This document shows positions 20,333 through 28,914 of a stretch of DNA of 64,000 bases, in pieces (the first letter of the stretch is position 1; every line of letters begins with the position of its first letter). Both the position numbers and the translations under genes were made by a program. The notes under the pieces are model-generated. The model worked only from the letters and a program-made list of their open reading frames with translations. It was not told the DNA's origin and did not search any database. This stretch comes from Paenibacillus kribbensis (GTDB taxonomy: Bacteria > Bacillota > Bacilli > Paenibacillales > Paenibacillaceae): NCBI RefSeq assembly GCF_002240415.1, contig NZ_CP020028.1, positions 1,823,501 through 1,887,500 of the forward strand. The letters are read 5' to 3'.

Positions 20333-21158
20333 TCGGCTTTGAGCCGAAGGAGACATTTACCTTTTGCATGTCCTCCTCATACTTGTTGTGTGTAGCCCGT
20401 ATCAGTTTAGGAAAGACACTATGCAGGCTGCTGTCCAGCAGTGCAAGGGCTTCGGCGGTAATACCTCCGGGAACCGCTACCCTGGCCTGCAACTCGGCTG
20501 GTGTCATCCCGCCTTCCGTGAGCAGCTTTCCTGTGCCGATCATCATTTCACCAGTCAGGGCACCTAGCTCCGTACGGTCTATACCTGTGGCTTGAACGGC
20601 TGCTTGAATCCACTGGTCCATAAAAAAGGCCAGGAAAGCAGGTCCGCAACTGGAGAAATCCGACGTGATCCGCGTATAAGATTCTTTGACTCGAATCGGC
20701 CTGCTAATGTGAGACATAAGCTCTTCCAGAAGGGAGCGGTCCTCCTCTGTAATCCGGCTGCCATGGATGCATAGTGAGGCTCCGCTTCCCACCTGGTGGG
20801 TGATGCTCGGAATAATTTTGGACACTTTGGCTTTCAGTGCATGCTCCAAAATACGTACCTGCACCGGACTTGTGATAGATACGACGATTTGCTCTTCTGT
20901 AATGACGTTGCGTATTTCATCCGTTACGGCTTTTGATTCCAGCGGCTTCACGCAGATAAACAAAATATCGCTTTCCGCTGCCGTTTCACGGTTGCTTTGG
21001 GCTGCATGCAAACCTGGATAACGACGGGCCAGCTCGGCTACCTTGGAATGCGTTCGATTGCTTGCTGATATTTGCTGTGGCTTAAGTGCATTGGATTGAA
21101 TAAAAGACTCAATCAGCAGACTTCCCATGCTGCCAGTCCCGATAAATCCAACTTTCAT
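20313..21158 (-). CDS. comER: ComER, pyrroline-5-carboxylate reductase-like late competence protein
   Basis: ProC-like dinucleotide-binding protein, 281 aa. The N-terminus [22 protein letters not shown] is an NAD(P)-binding fold; the C-terminal dimer domain runs [20 protein letters not shown] to [15 protein letters not shown]. ComER is the ProC paralogue encoded divergently from comEA in Bacillus and is not needed for transformation itself; it has been linked to sporulation and biofilm control. The position opposite comEA makes ComER much more likely than a true proline enzyme. Overlaps the leuS 3' end tail to tail. Confidence 0.88.
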
Positions 21159-21373
21159 TGTTCAACGTCCTCCTTTCATACTTTGCGGTATAGACGCTGT
21201 CATTCTTCTTAGTGTATGCACCCGGTCTTGACCGACATGACGAATTTTATGTCTGAATATATAAGATCGTTCCCGGGGTTGTACCTCTCTTTGGAAAAAT
21301 GGCTCACAGCGAAACCGTATGGAGGTTGTTTACATCCTCCCAAAATCCATGTGGAGTAGGGGACGATACGAAC

Positions 21374-22003
21374 ATGAAACGCGTATGGACAGGAACAGCG
21401 ATAACGCTTGCACTAATCGGGAGTGGGCTTATTCTGTTTGCCGGAGGGCAGCGCCCTGAGCCGCAAGAAGAGTGGACTTTGCTTAACCGCAAGGTGGAGC
21501 AGGTATTAGCGGTGGAGTCAGAGCCAAGTGAGTCGCAAAGCGACGGCGATCATGCCCAAGAAAAGCATGCTGTAAAAGAGGATTCAGACAAAAAGGAACG
21601 CAGCACAGATGCCGAAGCTGTTGGCAATGTGAAGCATAGTCCAGTGCAAGGGGCTGCTGCTAATGTACAGGTTGCTGTAAGCGAAAACCCCGCTATCGGA
21701 AATGCAAGTACCGTTAAGCAACCCAACGTGGCAAATTCAAGTTCAGACATAGAGGGTGTCAGTTCGAATGGTACGGTGACTAACCCAGATACCACATCCG
21801 TATCCGGTGAAAAAAAGGTGAACATCAACACGGCGACTGCTGCCGAGTTAATGGAGCTACCGGGGGTTGGGGCTAAAAAGGCCGAAGCCATTTTAGACTA
21901 CCGTAATCAGCATGGGCCGTTCCAACGTGTGAACGATTTGGATCATGTGAAGGGCATCGGCGCTAAAATGCTGGCAAAAATGAAGCCTTACGTCAGCCTG
22001 TAA
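21374..22003 (+). CDS. comEA: ComEA-type competence DNA receptor (no SLBB domain seen)
   Basis: Membrane-anchored double-stranded DNA receptor for transformation, 209 aa. A signal anchor (about 5-24) is followed by a long polar Ser/Glu/Asn/Val-rich stretch (about 30-145). The C-terminal helix-hairpin-helix pair (about 147-209) has NINTATAAELMELPGVGAKKAEAILDYR and DHVKGIGAKML. In B. subtilis and Geobacillus ComEA, a folded SLBB-like oligomerisation domain lies between membrane and HhH; I see only low-complexity sequence here. ATG 21374 follows a GTAGGGGA site; an open frame from 21299 adds an unlikely extension. First gene of the comE operon. Confidence 0.92.
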   Translation: MKRVWTGTAITLALIGSGLILFAGGQRPEPQEEWTLLNRKVEQVLAVESEPSESQSDGDHAQEKHAVKEDSDKKERSTDAEAVGNVKHSPVQGAAANVQVAVSENPAIGNASTVKQPNVANSSSDIEGVSSNGTVTNPDTTSVSGEKKVNINTATAAELMELPGVGAKKAEAILDYRNQHGPFQRVNDLDHVKGIGAKMLAKMKPYVSL

Positions 22004-22092
22004 GCTATACAAAGATTACGGTGACCAGGCTCTGAAAATGAATTTTAGCGGAATGATATACGTTTTAACTTGTTTATACGGGAGAGATGGTT

Positions 22093-22611
22093 ATGAGTGC
22101 AGATGTACGCAAGGACTGGGATACTTACTTTATGGATATCGCTTATATGGTGTCCACCCGTTCGCGCTGCTCGCGGCGTCATGTCGGAGCCGTACTTGTG
22201 CAAGGTAAAAAGCTTTTGGGCACCGCTTATAATGGTGCACCGTCCGGGGTACCTGACTGCTCTGAGGCAGGCTGTATGATCTCGGAGGAGTACGAGGTTG
22301 TTCATCGTGATGGCCGTGAGGAAATGGTTAAAAAGCAACGTTGCATCCGTACGATTCATGCGGAGCAAAACCTGCTGCTGTTCACTGACCGGATTGATCG
22401 CGAAGGCTCCTCAGTATATGTTACTGACCAGCCGTGCTGGACGTGTGCCAATATGCTGGCGAACAGTGGTATTGTGGAGATTGTATACCATCGGCCCTAT
22501 CCCAAAGATGCCGACAAGGTTCGTGCCATGATGGAGGAGAAGGGAATTGCCTTCCGCATGCTGGAGACCTATCACCCACCCAAGGAAACGCTCATGGATG
22601 TTAAGGATTAA
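22093..22611 (+). CDS. comEB: ComEB, dCMP deaminase-like protein
   Basis: Cytidine/dCMP deaminase family zinc enzyme, 172 aa. Zinc and catalytic motifs are TIHAEQN (His and catalytic Glu) and DQPCWTCANMLANSGI (two Cys ligands). The SRRHVGAVLVQGKKLLGTAYNG segment is typical. ComEB lies between comEA and comEC in Bacillus; it converts dCMP to dUMP in relatives and is dispensable for uptake. ATG 22093 is preferred over 22087 because GGAGAG ends at 22086. Confidence 0.95.
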   Translation: MSADVRKDWDTYFMDIAYMVSTRSRCSRRHVGAVLVQGKKLLGTAYNGAPSGVPDCSEAGCMISEEYEVVHRDGREEMVKKQRCIRTIHAEQNLLLFTDRIDREGSSVYVTDQPCWTCANMLANSGIVEIVYHRPYPKDADKVRAMMEEKGIAFRMLETYHPPKETLMDVKD

Positions 22612-22624
22612 AGTGTAAACGAGG

Positions 22625-22666
22625 AAGAACCTCTGACGAATGCTATTCTGTCAGGGGTTCTTTTTT
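22625..22666 (+). terminator. Hairpin with T run between comEB and comEC
   Basis: The arm AAGAACCTCTGAC (22625-22637) pairs with GTCAGGGGTTCTT (22650-22662), followed by TTTT. It is a proper terminator shape inside the operon, so it may lower comEC expression relative to comEA-comEB. Confidence 0.8.
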
Positions 22667-25436
22667 GTTTTGCGGTTTGGACGGCAAGCAGTATTTTGCT
22701 ACGGGGGGTGATTGTATTCAGGCCAAACTTGTTTTAACCAGACCTATTTTGACTCTAACCGTATATTGGATTGCAGGAAGTGCAGGAGCTTGCCTTTATT
22801 CTGGACGTATGCTCTTGTTGCTCTGGACGGGAGTGACTTTGATGCTTCCTCTTATAGCTCTACTGATGAAAATTCCTGTGCGGCATGTGGTATGGCTATG
22901 GCTTGCTTTGAGCGGTGGTGGATTCCATTGGTTTTGGCATGATACGCATAATGTGAGCAGCATTCCCGACACTCTTCATGTATCGGCTTCTATGGTGGAA
23001 GACATGCCTGTTCAAGCAGCGGGGTTTATTGCTTCCGAGGTGGAGGTAGATGGAGATCGAGCGCAGTTTGAGATGAGAGTCACTGCTATTCATCAAATGG
23101 GACGTAATTCAGAAAAAAGCAAGCAGCTTGCATCTATCTCTGAACAGGTCATCGTTCACATCAAGCTGGCTGCCAAGCAGGAGCAGCAAGTTGCGGCAGC
23201 ATGGCAGCGTGGAGATGCAATTCAAATACGTGGCAGCTTGAAGGCTCCTGCCAAAGCAGGGAACTTTGGCGGCTTTGATTATAGTGAATACCTTCACACC
23301 CAGGAAATTCACTGGCTTTTTAAAGGGAATGGAGCCGCTTCACTACAGAAGCAGCAAGCTTCCCTGTGGAACCGTTACATTTTGCTCAGGTGGAATGATC
23401 AGCTTAGGGAGCAGCTGGGACAACGAATGGAAATGGCATTTACATCCCTTAATCACGCAGGATATATGAATGGACTGGTACTGGGAGTTACAGATGAGCT
23501 CGACCCGGCAACGTATAACGAATTTACGCAACTCGGGTTAACGCACATTTTAGCGATATCCGGTATGCATGTGGCGGTATATGCAGCTACACTGCTATAT
23601 TTACTCAAGCTGATGCGAGTGAGTCGCGAGACGTCACTGACCATCGTGATGGTACTTATTCCGGCTTATGTTCTGCTGACAGGTGCTTCTCCATCTGTTG
23701 TGAGGGCCGGGATCATGGCGATGATCGGGTTATTTGCAGCCAGACGAGGCATGCTCAAAGACGGGCTTAACATTTTAAGTATATCAGCGTTGCTGATGCT
23801 GCTTTGGAATCCCTATTACCTGCTTAGCGTCAGCTTTCAGCTTTCCTTTTTGGTGACAGGCGGGCTGCTCATTTACATGCCGCTTATGAAGCCGTTTTTT
23901 GCTAAATGGCCTCTTCTGCTCGGCGGTGAGATTGCCATTACCATTACGGCGCAGCTTGTTTCGTTTCCAATGACAGTATTCTACTTTAATCAATTTTCGC
24001 TGTTATCGTTTATAGCTAACTTTGTGCTCGTACCACTGATCACGTATATCGTACTTCCATTGGGTACAGTAGCGATGGGAATCGCCTTTTTGTGGGGGGA
24101 TGGGGCTCGTATTCTTGCGTGGCCAGCAGAGCAATTAAACGAGCTGACCTTTTTGCTTGTGAAGTGGTTGAATGTGGATGATGTTTATGTGAGTATTTGG
24201 CCATCTTCCTCCATCCTGTGGGTCATGGCGTATTATGCAGCTTTGTACAGTGTTCTGTATTGGCTCAAAACGTGGCTGACATCCCGAAGGCAAGCAGACG
24301 AAAAAATGACTGCTATAAGCTCTCCCCCCATTTCATCGCCCGTACATACAGGATTAGCAGCTTCTGCAGAATGGGCAGCTATCTTGCAAACGGCTCATGA
24401 GCCTGAGGGTGCAGGCCAATATGCGCGTCAACAATGGAGTAGTTATCGTTATTTGGCATTGGTTTTAAGCGGTATAGCCTGGATTGGCATACTGTGTGTA
24501 GGCTATCAATCTCCAGGTGGAGGGGATATGGGGATGGTTCAATACCTGGATGTGGGCCAAGGTGACAGCATTCTAATTACAACGCCGGGCGGCAAACACA
24601 TTTTGGTGGATGGCGGCGGCACAATGGATTTTGCAACAGGGAAAAATGACTGGCGCAAGCGTAAAGATCCTTACGAGGTCGGTACGGATACGATTGTCCC
24701 CTTGCTCAAGCAGCGTGGTGTGCAGCGGCTGGATGCCGTTATTTTAACACATGGAGATCATGATCATGCTGGAGGATTACAGGCTGTGCTTGACCAGATT
24801 CCCGTAACAAGCTTGTTTTTCAACGGTACCCTGACAGACAAAGCACCGTTTCACAAGCTGTTGAGCACGGCTTTAAACAAGCAGATCAAGCTGTACAGTG
24901 CATACCATGGTATGGGATGGGAGCCGGATCAGGATACGAAAATCCACTTTCTTTATCCGTTTCCGTTGCAGGAGAACGAATCTGAATCGTTACCTGTTAT
25001 AAAGGAGCAAAATCATTATTCCGTTGCCATGATATTGGAAATGGAGGGAGTCACTTTTTTGTTCACTGGAGATATGGATGAAGCGGCAGAATCGCTATTG
25101 CTTTCTGAATTAGCCCATTCTTCATCCCGTATGAAAGATACGGGGGAAATGGGAACTGCAAGGCAAGCTGTAGACGTTATGAAAATAGCACATCACGGCA
25201 GCAAGTATTCCACTTCGGAAGAGTGGCTATCCTACTGGCGACCAGAGATATCTGTCATTTCGGTCGGTGCGAGCAATACCTATGGACACCCGAATGAAGC
25301 GGTATTGAAGCGTTTATCGTCGGCAGGCTCTGCTATATATCGAACAGATACGATGGGAGAGATACAAATCCGTGCGCAGCAAGGAAAAATGAGTGTGCGG
25401 TACAAACGCAAACGTGAACAAACGGGGATAAAATGA
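22665..25436 (+). CDS. comEC: ComEC/Rec2 DNA internalisation channel
   Basis: Competence channel that carries single-stranded DNA across the membrane, up to 923 aa. N-terminal membrane segments and a DUF4131-type OB-like domain (about 20-200) are followed by the polytopic Competence domain (about 250-520, with LGLTHILAISGMHVAVYA and GASPSVVRAGIMA). The C-terminal metallo-beta-lactamase-like domain (about 625-910) keeps the metal motif THGDHDHAGG near 694-703 and later AHHGSKYST; this domain probably degrades the non-transported strand. The start is unclear: there is no in-frame ATG or GTG near the GGGGGGTGA site at 22703-22711. The TTG at 22665 sits in the terminator, so initiation may be at ATT 22716 or a later TTG. 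Confidence 0.93.
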   Translation: MFCGLDGKQYFATGGDCIQAKLVLTRPILTLTVYWIAGSAGACLYSGRMLLLLWTGVTLMLPLIALLMKIPVRHVVWLWLALSGGGFHWFWHDTHNVSSIPDTLHVSASMVEDMPVQAAGFIASEVEVDGDRAQFEMRVTAIHQMGRNSEKSKQLASISEQVIVHIKLAAKQEQQVAAAWQRGDAIQIRGSLKAPAKAGNFGGFDYSEYLHTQEIHWLFKGNGAASLQKQQASLWNRYILLRWNDQLREQLGQRMEMAFTSLNHAGYMNGLVLGVTDELDPATYNEFTQLGLTHILAISGMHVAVYAATLLYLLKLMRVSRETSLTIVMVLIPAYVLLTGASPSVVRAGIMAMIGLFAARRGMLKDGLNILSISALLMLLWNPYYLLSVSFQLSFLVTGGLLIYMPLMKPFFAKWPLLLGGEIAITITAQLVSFPMTVFYFNQFSLLSFIANFVLVPLITYIVLPLGTVAMGIAFLWGDGARILAWPAEQLNELTFLLVKWLNVDDVYVSIWPSSSILWVMAYYAALYSVLYWLKTWLTSRRQADEKMTAISSPPISSPVHTGLAASAEWAAILQTAHEPEGAGQYARQQWSSYRYLALVLSGIAWIGILCVGYQSPGGGDMGMVQYLDVGQGDSILITTPGGKHILVDGGGTMDFATGKNDWRKRKDPYEVGTDTIVPLLKQRGVQRLDAVILTHGDHDHAGGLQAVLDQIPVTSLFFNGTLTDKAPFHKLLSTALNKQIKLYSAYHGMGWEPDQDTKIHFLYPFPLQENESESLPVIKEQNHYSVAMILEMEGVTFLFTGDMDEAAESLLLSELAHSSSRMKDTGEMGTARQAVDVMKIAHHGSKYSTSEEWLSYWRPEISVISVGASNTYGHPNEAVLKRLSSAGSAIYRTDTMGEIQIRAQQGKMSVRYKRKREQTGIK

Positions 25437-25497
25437 TTTTCCGATTATTGTTTTTATAGACATCAAAAAATAAGAATTGCTATTCCTCAAATACAAA

Positions 25498-25519
25498 AAG
25501 CAGGCACAGCAGCCTGCTT
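25498..25519 (-). terminator. Terminator of the TetR-type gene
   Basis: AAGCAGGC (25498-25505) pairs with GCCTGCTT (25512-25519), loop ACAGCA. On the minus strand it is followed by TTTTTG, so it ends the TetR-type transcript; it may also slow read-through from comEC. Confidence 0.75.
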
Positions 25520-25551
25520 CTGATTTGAAGGAACCTAATCCTTAATACATT

Positions 25552-26238
25552 TTAGTATAGCTCCTTGGAGATTTTTTGGGTCAAGTACTCAATTCTAGGT
25601 ATCATTAATGCGTCATCTACGCTTTGAATTTTCTCAGGCTTAAACAATTGAACCTTTTTTAGTTGGTAGTAGTCATACAAGACCTGATAAATTGTCAAAT
25701 GGTTTAACATTAAGTATTTAGCATCAAGCATAGATCGTAGCATCTCATCTTGCAAAATCAATAATTTTGCATTGATTTCGTTAAACACACCTTTTTGTAC
25801 ACCCTCCTTGTAAAAATCCAACAATTGCTGTTCTCGCAACTGCAACGCCGTTCTCAAGCGGTCATATTTCTCAGGATATATGTGCTCAAATTCTTTTAAG
25901 AGAATGTCTGTAACATACACAGCAAGTAAAACTGATTTTTCAAATAGCTGCTGAAACCGGGTTCCGTACAATTGATCTGTATCCAATGAATCCATAGCCA
26001 AGTCGTTGATAAACTCAATGAGATTGTTCACAACAAATTCCATTACTTCTTCTTTAGTAGAAAAGTATTTATATAGGGTTGCCCTACTGATATCCATAAT
26101 TTTTGCAATTTCATCCATACGTAATGTCTGAAATCCGTGCTTTTTTACATAGGGAGCCAGTTTCATGCTGAGTTTAATGCAGGTCTCATTTTTTTTATCT
26201 ATTGCATTGCTATTGTCTACCTTGCTATCGTCGGTCAC
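25552..26238 (-). CDS. TetR/AcrR-family transcriptional regulator
   Basis: Dimeric DNA-binding repressor type, 228 aa. The helix-turn-helix is at about 33-62 (VKKHGFQTLRMDEIAKIMDISRATLYKYFSTKEEVME), and the remaining 160 residues are the helical ligand-binding domain. The start is GTG at 26238: the minus strand has TTGGAGG eight bases before it. The frame is open 5' to 26541, but that sequence covers the intergenic region and is not protein-like. It is divergent from the aldo/keto reductase gene, which it probably controls. The region is visibly AT-richer than its neighbours, consistent with later gain. Confidence 0.88.
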   Translation of the reverse strand: MTDDSKVDNSNAIDKKNETCIKLSMKLAPYVKKHGFQTLRMDEIAKIMDISRATLYKYFSTKEEVMEFVVNNLIEFINDLAMDSLDTDQLYGTRFQQLFEKSVLLAVYVTDILLKEFEHIYPEKYDRLRTALQLREQQLLDFYKEGVQKGVFNEINAKLLILQDEMLRSMLDAKYLMLNHLTIYQVLYDYYQLKKVQLFKPEKIQSVDDALMIPRIEYLTQKISKELY

Positions 26239-26329
26239 ATCATTAGCCTCCAATCCAGCTTTATTATACCTGATATCATTTTTGGAATATACATTATACA
26301 TTTCAAAACGTATCCCGAAAACAAAATAG

Positions 26330-26349
26330 ACAAAAAACATATTTTTTGT
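26330..26349. promoter_or_regulatory. Perfect palindrome next to the reductase promoter (likely TetR operator)
   Basis: ACAAAAAA (26330-26337) and TTTTTTGT (26342-26349) are exact inverted repeats around CATA. The right arm abuts the -35 hexamer of the reductase promoter. Position and symmetry fit an operator for the divergently encoded TetR-type protein; binding is inferred. Confidence 0.6.
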
Positions 26350-26378
26350 TTGAAATGTAATATCTCCTATGCTATGAT
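26350..26378 (+). promoter_or_regulatory. Sigma-A promoter of the aldo/keto reductase gene
   Basis: TTGAAA (26350-26355) and TATGAT (26373-26378) with 17 bp between, 45 bp before the ATG. Confidence 0.7.
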
Positions 26379-26423
26379 GAAGCTCGAAGTTAAAAATGAA
26401 GATTGGAAAGAGAGGTTTGCTAG

Positions 26424-27395
26424 ATGAGAACACGTAGCCTGGGCAACAGTGATTTGGTCGTTTCGTCTCTTGGTTTGGGTTTAATGGGCATGTCTCCTGG
26501 AATATACGGTCAAACCAATGATGACGAATCCATTCGTACAATCCATCGTGCTTTGGAACTGGGTGTTACCTTGCTGGACACTGCAGATGTGTATGGTAAT
26601 GGGCACAATGAAGAATTGCTGGGTCGGGCTTTAAAAGGCCGCCGGGATCAAGCGATTATTGCTACAAAATTTTCCTTTGGTCCAAATTTCCAAGGTATTA
26701 ATGGTCACCCGGATTACGTTAAAAAAGCAGTGGACGAAAGCCTGCGTCGGTTAGGTGTGGACTACATTGATCTTTATTATCAACACCGGGTAGATCCCAA
26801 TGTCCCTATTGAAGAAACCGTTGGAGCCATGGCTGAGCTGGTTAAGGCAGGGAAGGTTCGTTATCTGGGCTTATCCGAAGCTTCTGCTTCTACAATTCGA
26901 CGCGCACATGCGGTACATCCGATTTCTGCTTTGCAAACCGAGTATTCTCTTTGGAGCCGGGATGTTGAGGATGAAATTTTTCCTGCGATCCAGGAATTGG
27001 GTATAACCCTTGTGGCCTACAGTCCTTTGAGCAGAGGGTTTATTTCTGGTGAGCTGCGTACATTTGAAGATCTTCAACCTGATGATGCTCGCCGGCATAT
27101 GCCGCGCTTCCAGGGTGATAATTTCCAAAAAAATGTGGCTCTTGTTGATAAACTTAAAGAAGTTGCTCAAGAAAAAAACTGCACTCCTTCCCAATTGGCA
27201 CTAGCCTGGACGATAGCGAAGGGCGCATTGCCGATTCCCGGAACCAAACGTATAAAATATTTGGAGGAAAATGCAGCATCCGTGGACGTTGAACTGACCT
27301 CAGAGGAATTAGCACTCATTGAAGTCGTAAGTCCGAAAAATGAGGTGCATGGCAATCGATATGCCGACGCCCATATGAGTTCCTTAAACAAGTAA
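26424..27395 (+). CDS. Aldo/keto reductase
   Basis: NADPH-dependent reductase of the AKR superfamily with a TIM-barrel fold, 323 aa. The catalytic tetrad is visible: D52 and Y57 ([18 protein letters not shown]), K82 (IATKF) and H121 (LYYQHRVD). The cofactor region near the C-terminus ([22 protein letters not shown]) is typical of the AKR13/YhdN-like group acting on aldehydes and ketones. ATG 26424 follows AGAGAGG. Single-gene unit opposite a TetR-type regulator, a common arrangement for stress-induced aldehyde detoxification; the substrate is not known. Confidence 0.93.
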   Translation: MRTRSLGNSDLVVSSLGLGLMGMSPGIYGQTNDDESIRTIHRALELGVTLLDTADVYGNGHNEELLGRALKGRRDQAIIATKFSFGPNFQGINGHPDYVKKAVDESLRRLGVDYIDLYYQHRVDPNVPIEETVGAMAELVKAGKVRYLGLSEASASTIRRAHAVHPISALQTEYSLWSRDVEDEIFPAIQELGITLVAYSPLSRGFISGELRTFEDLQPDDARRHMPRFQGDNFQKNVALVDKLKEVAQEKNCTPSQLALAWTIAKGALPIPGTKRIKYLEENAASVDVELTSEELALIEVVSPKNEVHGNRYADAHMSSLNK

Positions 27396-27422
27396 GTATA
27401 TGAGTCTCTCGATTAAAATATT

Positions 27423-27452
27423 AAACAGCTCACTCTCAAGAGTGGGCTGTTT
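27423..27452 (+). terminator. Terminator of the aldo/keto reductase gene
   Basis: AAACAGCTCACT (27423-27434) pairs with AGTGGGCTGTTT (27441-27452), loop CTCAAG, with a short T-containing tail. It lies 28 bp after the stop codon. Confidence 0.7.
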
Positions 27453-27516
27453 GCTTAAGTCGAATTGGCATGGACATCATCTGTAAGGTTCGATAGAATT
27501 ACATATAAATGGAAAA

Positions 27517-27531
27517 TGAGAATCATTATTA
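27517..27531 (+). promoter_or_regulatory. Fur box (iron-responsive operator)
   Basis: TGAGAATCATTATTA matches the 7-1-7 Fur consensus TGATAATNATTATCA at 12 of the 14 defined positions. It sits just before the GGAGG site of the decayed siderophore-binding lipoprotein gene, where an iron repressor would act. Confidence 0.7.
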
Positions 27532-27533
27532 GT

Positions 27534-28124
27534 TTGGAGGATTATTGTGAACTACTAAATATTCGAGTATCGGCTTGCTTGTTCCTTATTTCGTTGATGC
27601 TGGTGCTGAGTGCATGCGCTACAAGTGGGAACGGGAGTGCAGTGGTTGATGGCCAAACAGCGGATTTCAAGACCGCCTCGACCAGTGATACAATTGCTAC
27701 ACGTACATATGAAAGTGATAAAGGTACAGTTACTCTTCCTGAGCATCCGCAGCGTGTCGTTGTAGCAGTTGGCGACTATGTGGGCGATGTGCTTGCACTT
27801 GGGGTTACACCCGTAGGGGCTCCAGATCCCGTTTTTAATGCTCCATATTATAAGAAATACTTGAATGGGGTTGAAAATATTACAAGAATCGACTATTGGA
27901 GCTGGGCAAAGTGCTGAATAAAGAGCAGGAAGCGAAGGAGTGTCATGCTGATTTTACGTCTAAAATCGCTGAGAAAAAGCAAGCCTTGTCTGATGTCATT
28001 GATTCAGAAGGGCTGGGCAGCAAAGGTGTACCAATATTCGATCGACGACTTTTATTTTCAAGATCCGATTGCTCTGACGTATCAATTAGAACGGATATCG
28101 GATTTTCTAATTTCTAAAAAATAA
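27534..28124 (+). pseudogene. Decayed iron-siderophore ABC transporter binding lipoprotein
   Basis: Remnant of a FeuA/YclQ-type substrate-binding lipoprotein, broken in several places. One frame (to 27917) gives a hydrophobic signal with lipobox LVLSAC and the domain start GTVTLPEHPQRVVVAVGDYVGDVLALG, then VENITRID. The next piece (LELGKVLNKEQEAKE...SKIAEKKQ, 27893-28017) is in another frame, and about 50-60 codons that normally join them are missing. The true C-terminus (FYFQDPIALTYQLERISDFLI, 28029-28124) is in a third frame after a second deletion. The original GTG start (27548) now runs into a stop after three codons, so a one-base change near 27557 is also likely. No permease or ATPase genes are next to it. 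Confidence 0.85.
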
Positions 28125-28191
28125 CCCGAATAGCAACAACATGCCAATACGGTTCGATAGATTCCAACATTGTGATGTCTTGTGAGCCAAG

Positions 28192-28215
28192 GGAAGGTGA
28201 CTACCTTCCTTTTTT
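28192..28215 (+). terminator. Terminator after the lipoprotein pseudogene
   Basis: GGAAGGT (28192-28198) and ACCTTCC (28203-28209), loop GACT, then six Ts. Confidence 0.75.
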
Positions 28216-28365
28216 CTGTTATTCTAAGGAAGGTTACAATGGGGATTCTGGGCTTTTTGGTATAATTTTTTACATTAAAAAAATAAAATTAGCGTCAGAC
28301 GTCTATCCTGCAACAATTTGCAAAGAGGATGCGTCTGTAATATTGCAGGGAGAGGGGGATCCTTT

Positions 28366-28914
28366 GTGGTAGAGCAGGGACTCATTCGAGCCGCTCAATC
28401 GGGCGATCGCGACGCTCTCATTACCCTATTAAGAGAGATAGAGCAGCATGTGTACCGTACGGCATATTACATTCTGAACAATGAGCAGGACGCCATGGAT
28501 GCTTCACAGGAAGCTCTCATACGGATTTATTCCAAAATTAACTCTTATGAGGAAAAAGCGCAGTTCAAAACCTGGGTTCAACGCATTGTTACGAATATAT
28601 GTATCGACAAATTCAGAAGGACGAAACCCTCGGTTTCCATTGAGGAGCACGACATGATCTTCAACGATCCCCAAAATGTAGAGGCTGAGGTGTTAACCTC
28701 CTACATGGCACAGGATGTTCGTGAAGCGATACAGCAGCTTCCAGAGCACCATCGGACAGTGATCGTCTTGAGATATTTGCAGGATTTCTCCTATAACGAA
28801 ATTGCCGATTCTTTGGATTTGCCGCTCAATACGGTCAAGTCATACTTATATCGTGCAAGACAGCAGTTGCAAGGGCTACTTCAGGATTATCAGAAAGGTG
28901 GTGTATCAGGATGA
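28366..28914 (+). CDS. ECF RNA polymerase sigma factor
   Basis: Extracytoplasmic-function sigma factor, 182 aa. Region 2 covers about 10-90 (YYILNNEQDAMDASQEALIRIYSKI, FKTWVQRIVTNICIDKFRR). Region 4 covers about 125-175 (LPEHHRTVIVLRYLQDFSYNEIADSLDLPLNTVKSYLYRARQQL). The start is GTG 28366, behind a long purine-rich site (AGGGAGAGGGGG); a longer frame from 28318 lacks a site. It overlaps the next gene, its probable anti-sigma factor, by ATGA. It resembles SigW/YlaC types, but I cannot assign an orthologue, and I found no clear autoregulatory promoter. Confidence 0.92.
   Translation: MVEQGLIRAAQSGDRDALITLLREIEQHVYRTAYYILNNEQDAMDASQEALIRIYSKINSYEEKAQFKTWVQRIVTNICIDKFRRTKPSVSIEEHDMIFNDPQNVEAEVLTSYMAQDVREAIQQLPEHHRTVIVLRYLQDFSYNEIADSLDLPLNTVKSYLYRARQQLQGLLQDYQKGGVSG

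Noticed and set aside
22712..22942. 76-codon TTG-started frame just after the comEC ribosome site
   Set aside because: Well placed start, but its protein is not membrane-like while the ComEC frame encodes the expected hydrophobic segments from the same bases; kept only as a note on the comEC start problem.
28300..28305. CGTCTA as an ECF-type -10 for sigma autoregulation
   Set aside because: No GGAAC or TGAAAC-type -35 lies 16-17 bp upstream; the region is only A/T-rich.
28172..28372. 66-codon frame before the ECF sigma gene
   Set aside because: No ribosome site, crosses a terminator hairpin, and the protein has no recognisable pattern.
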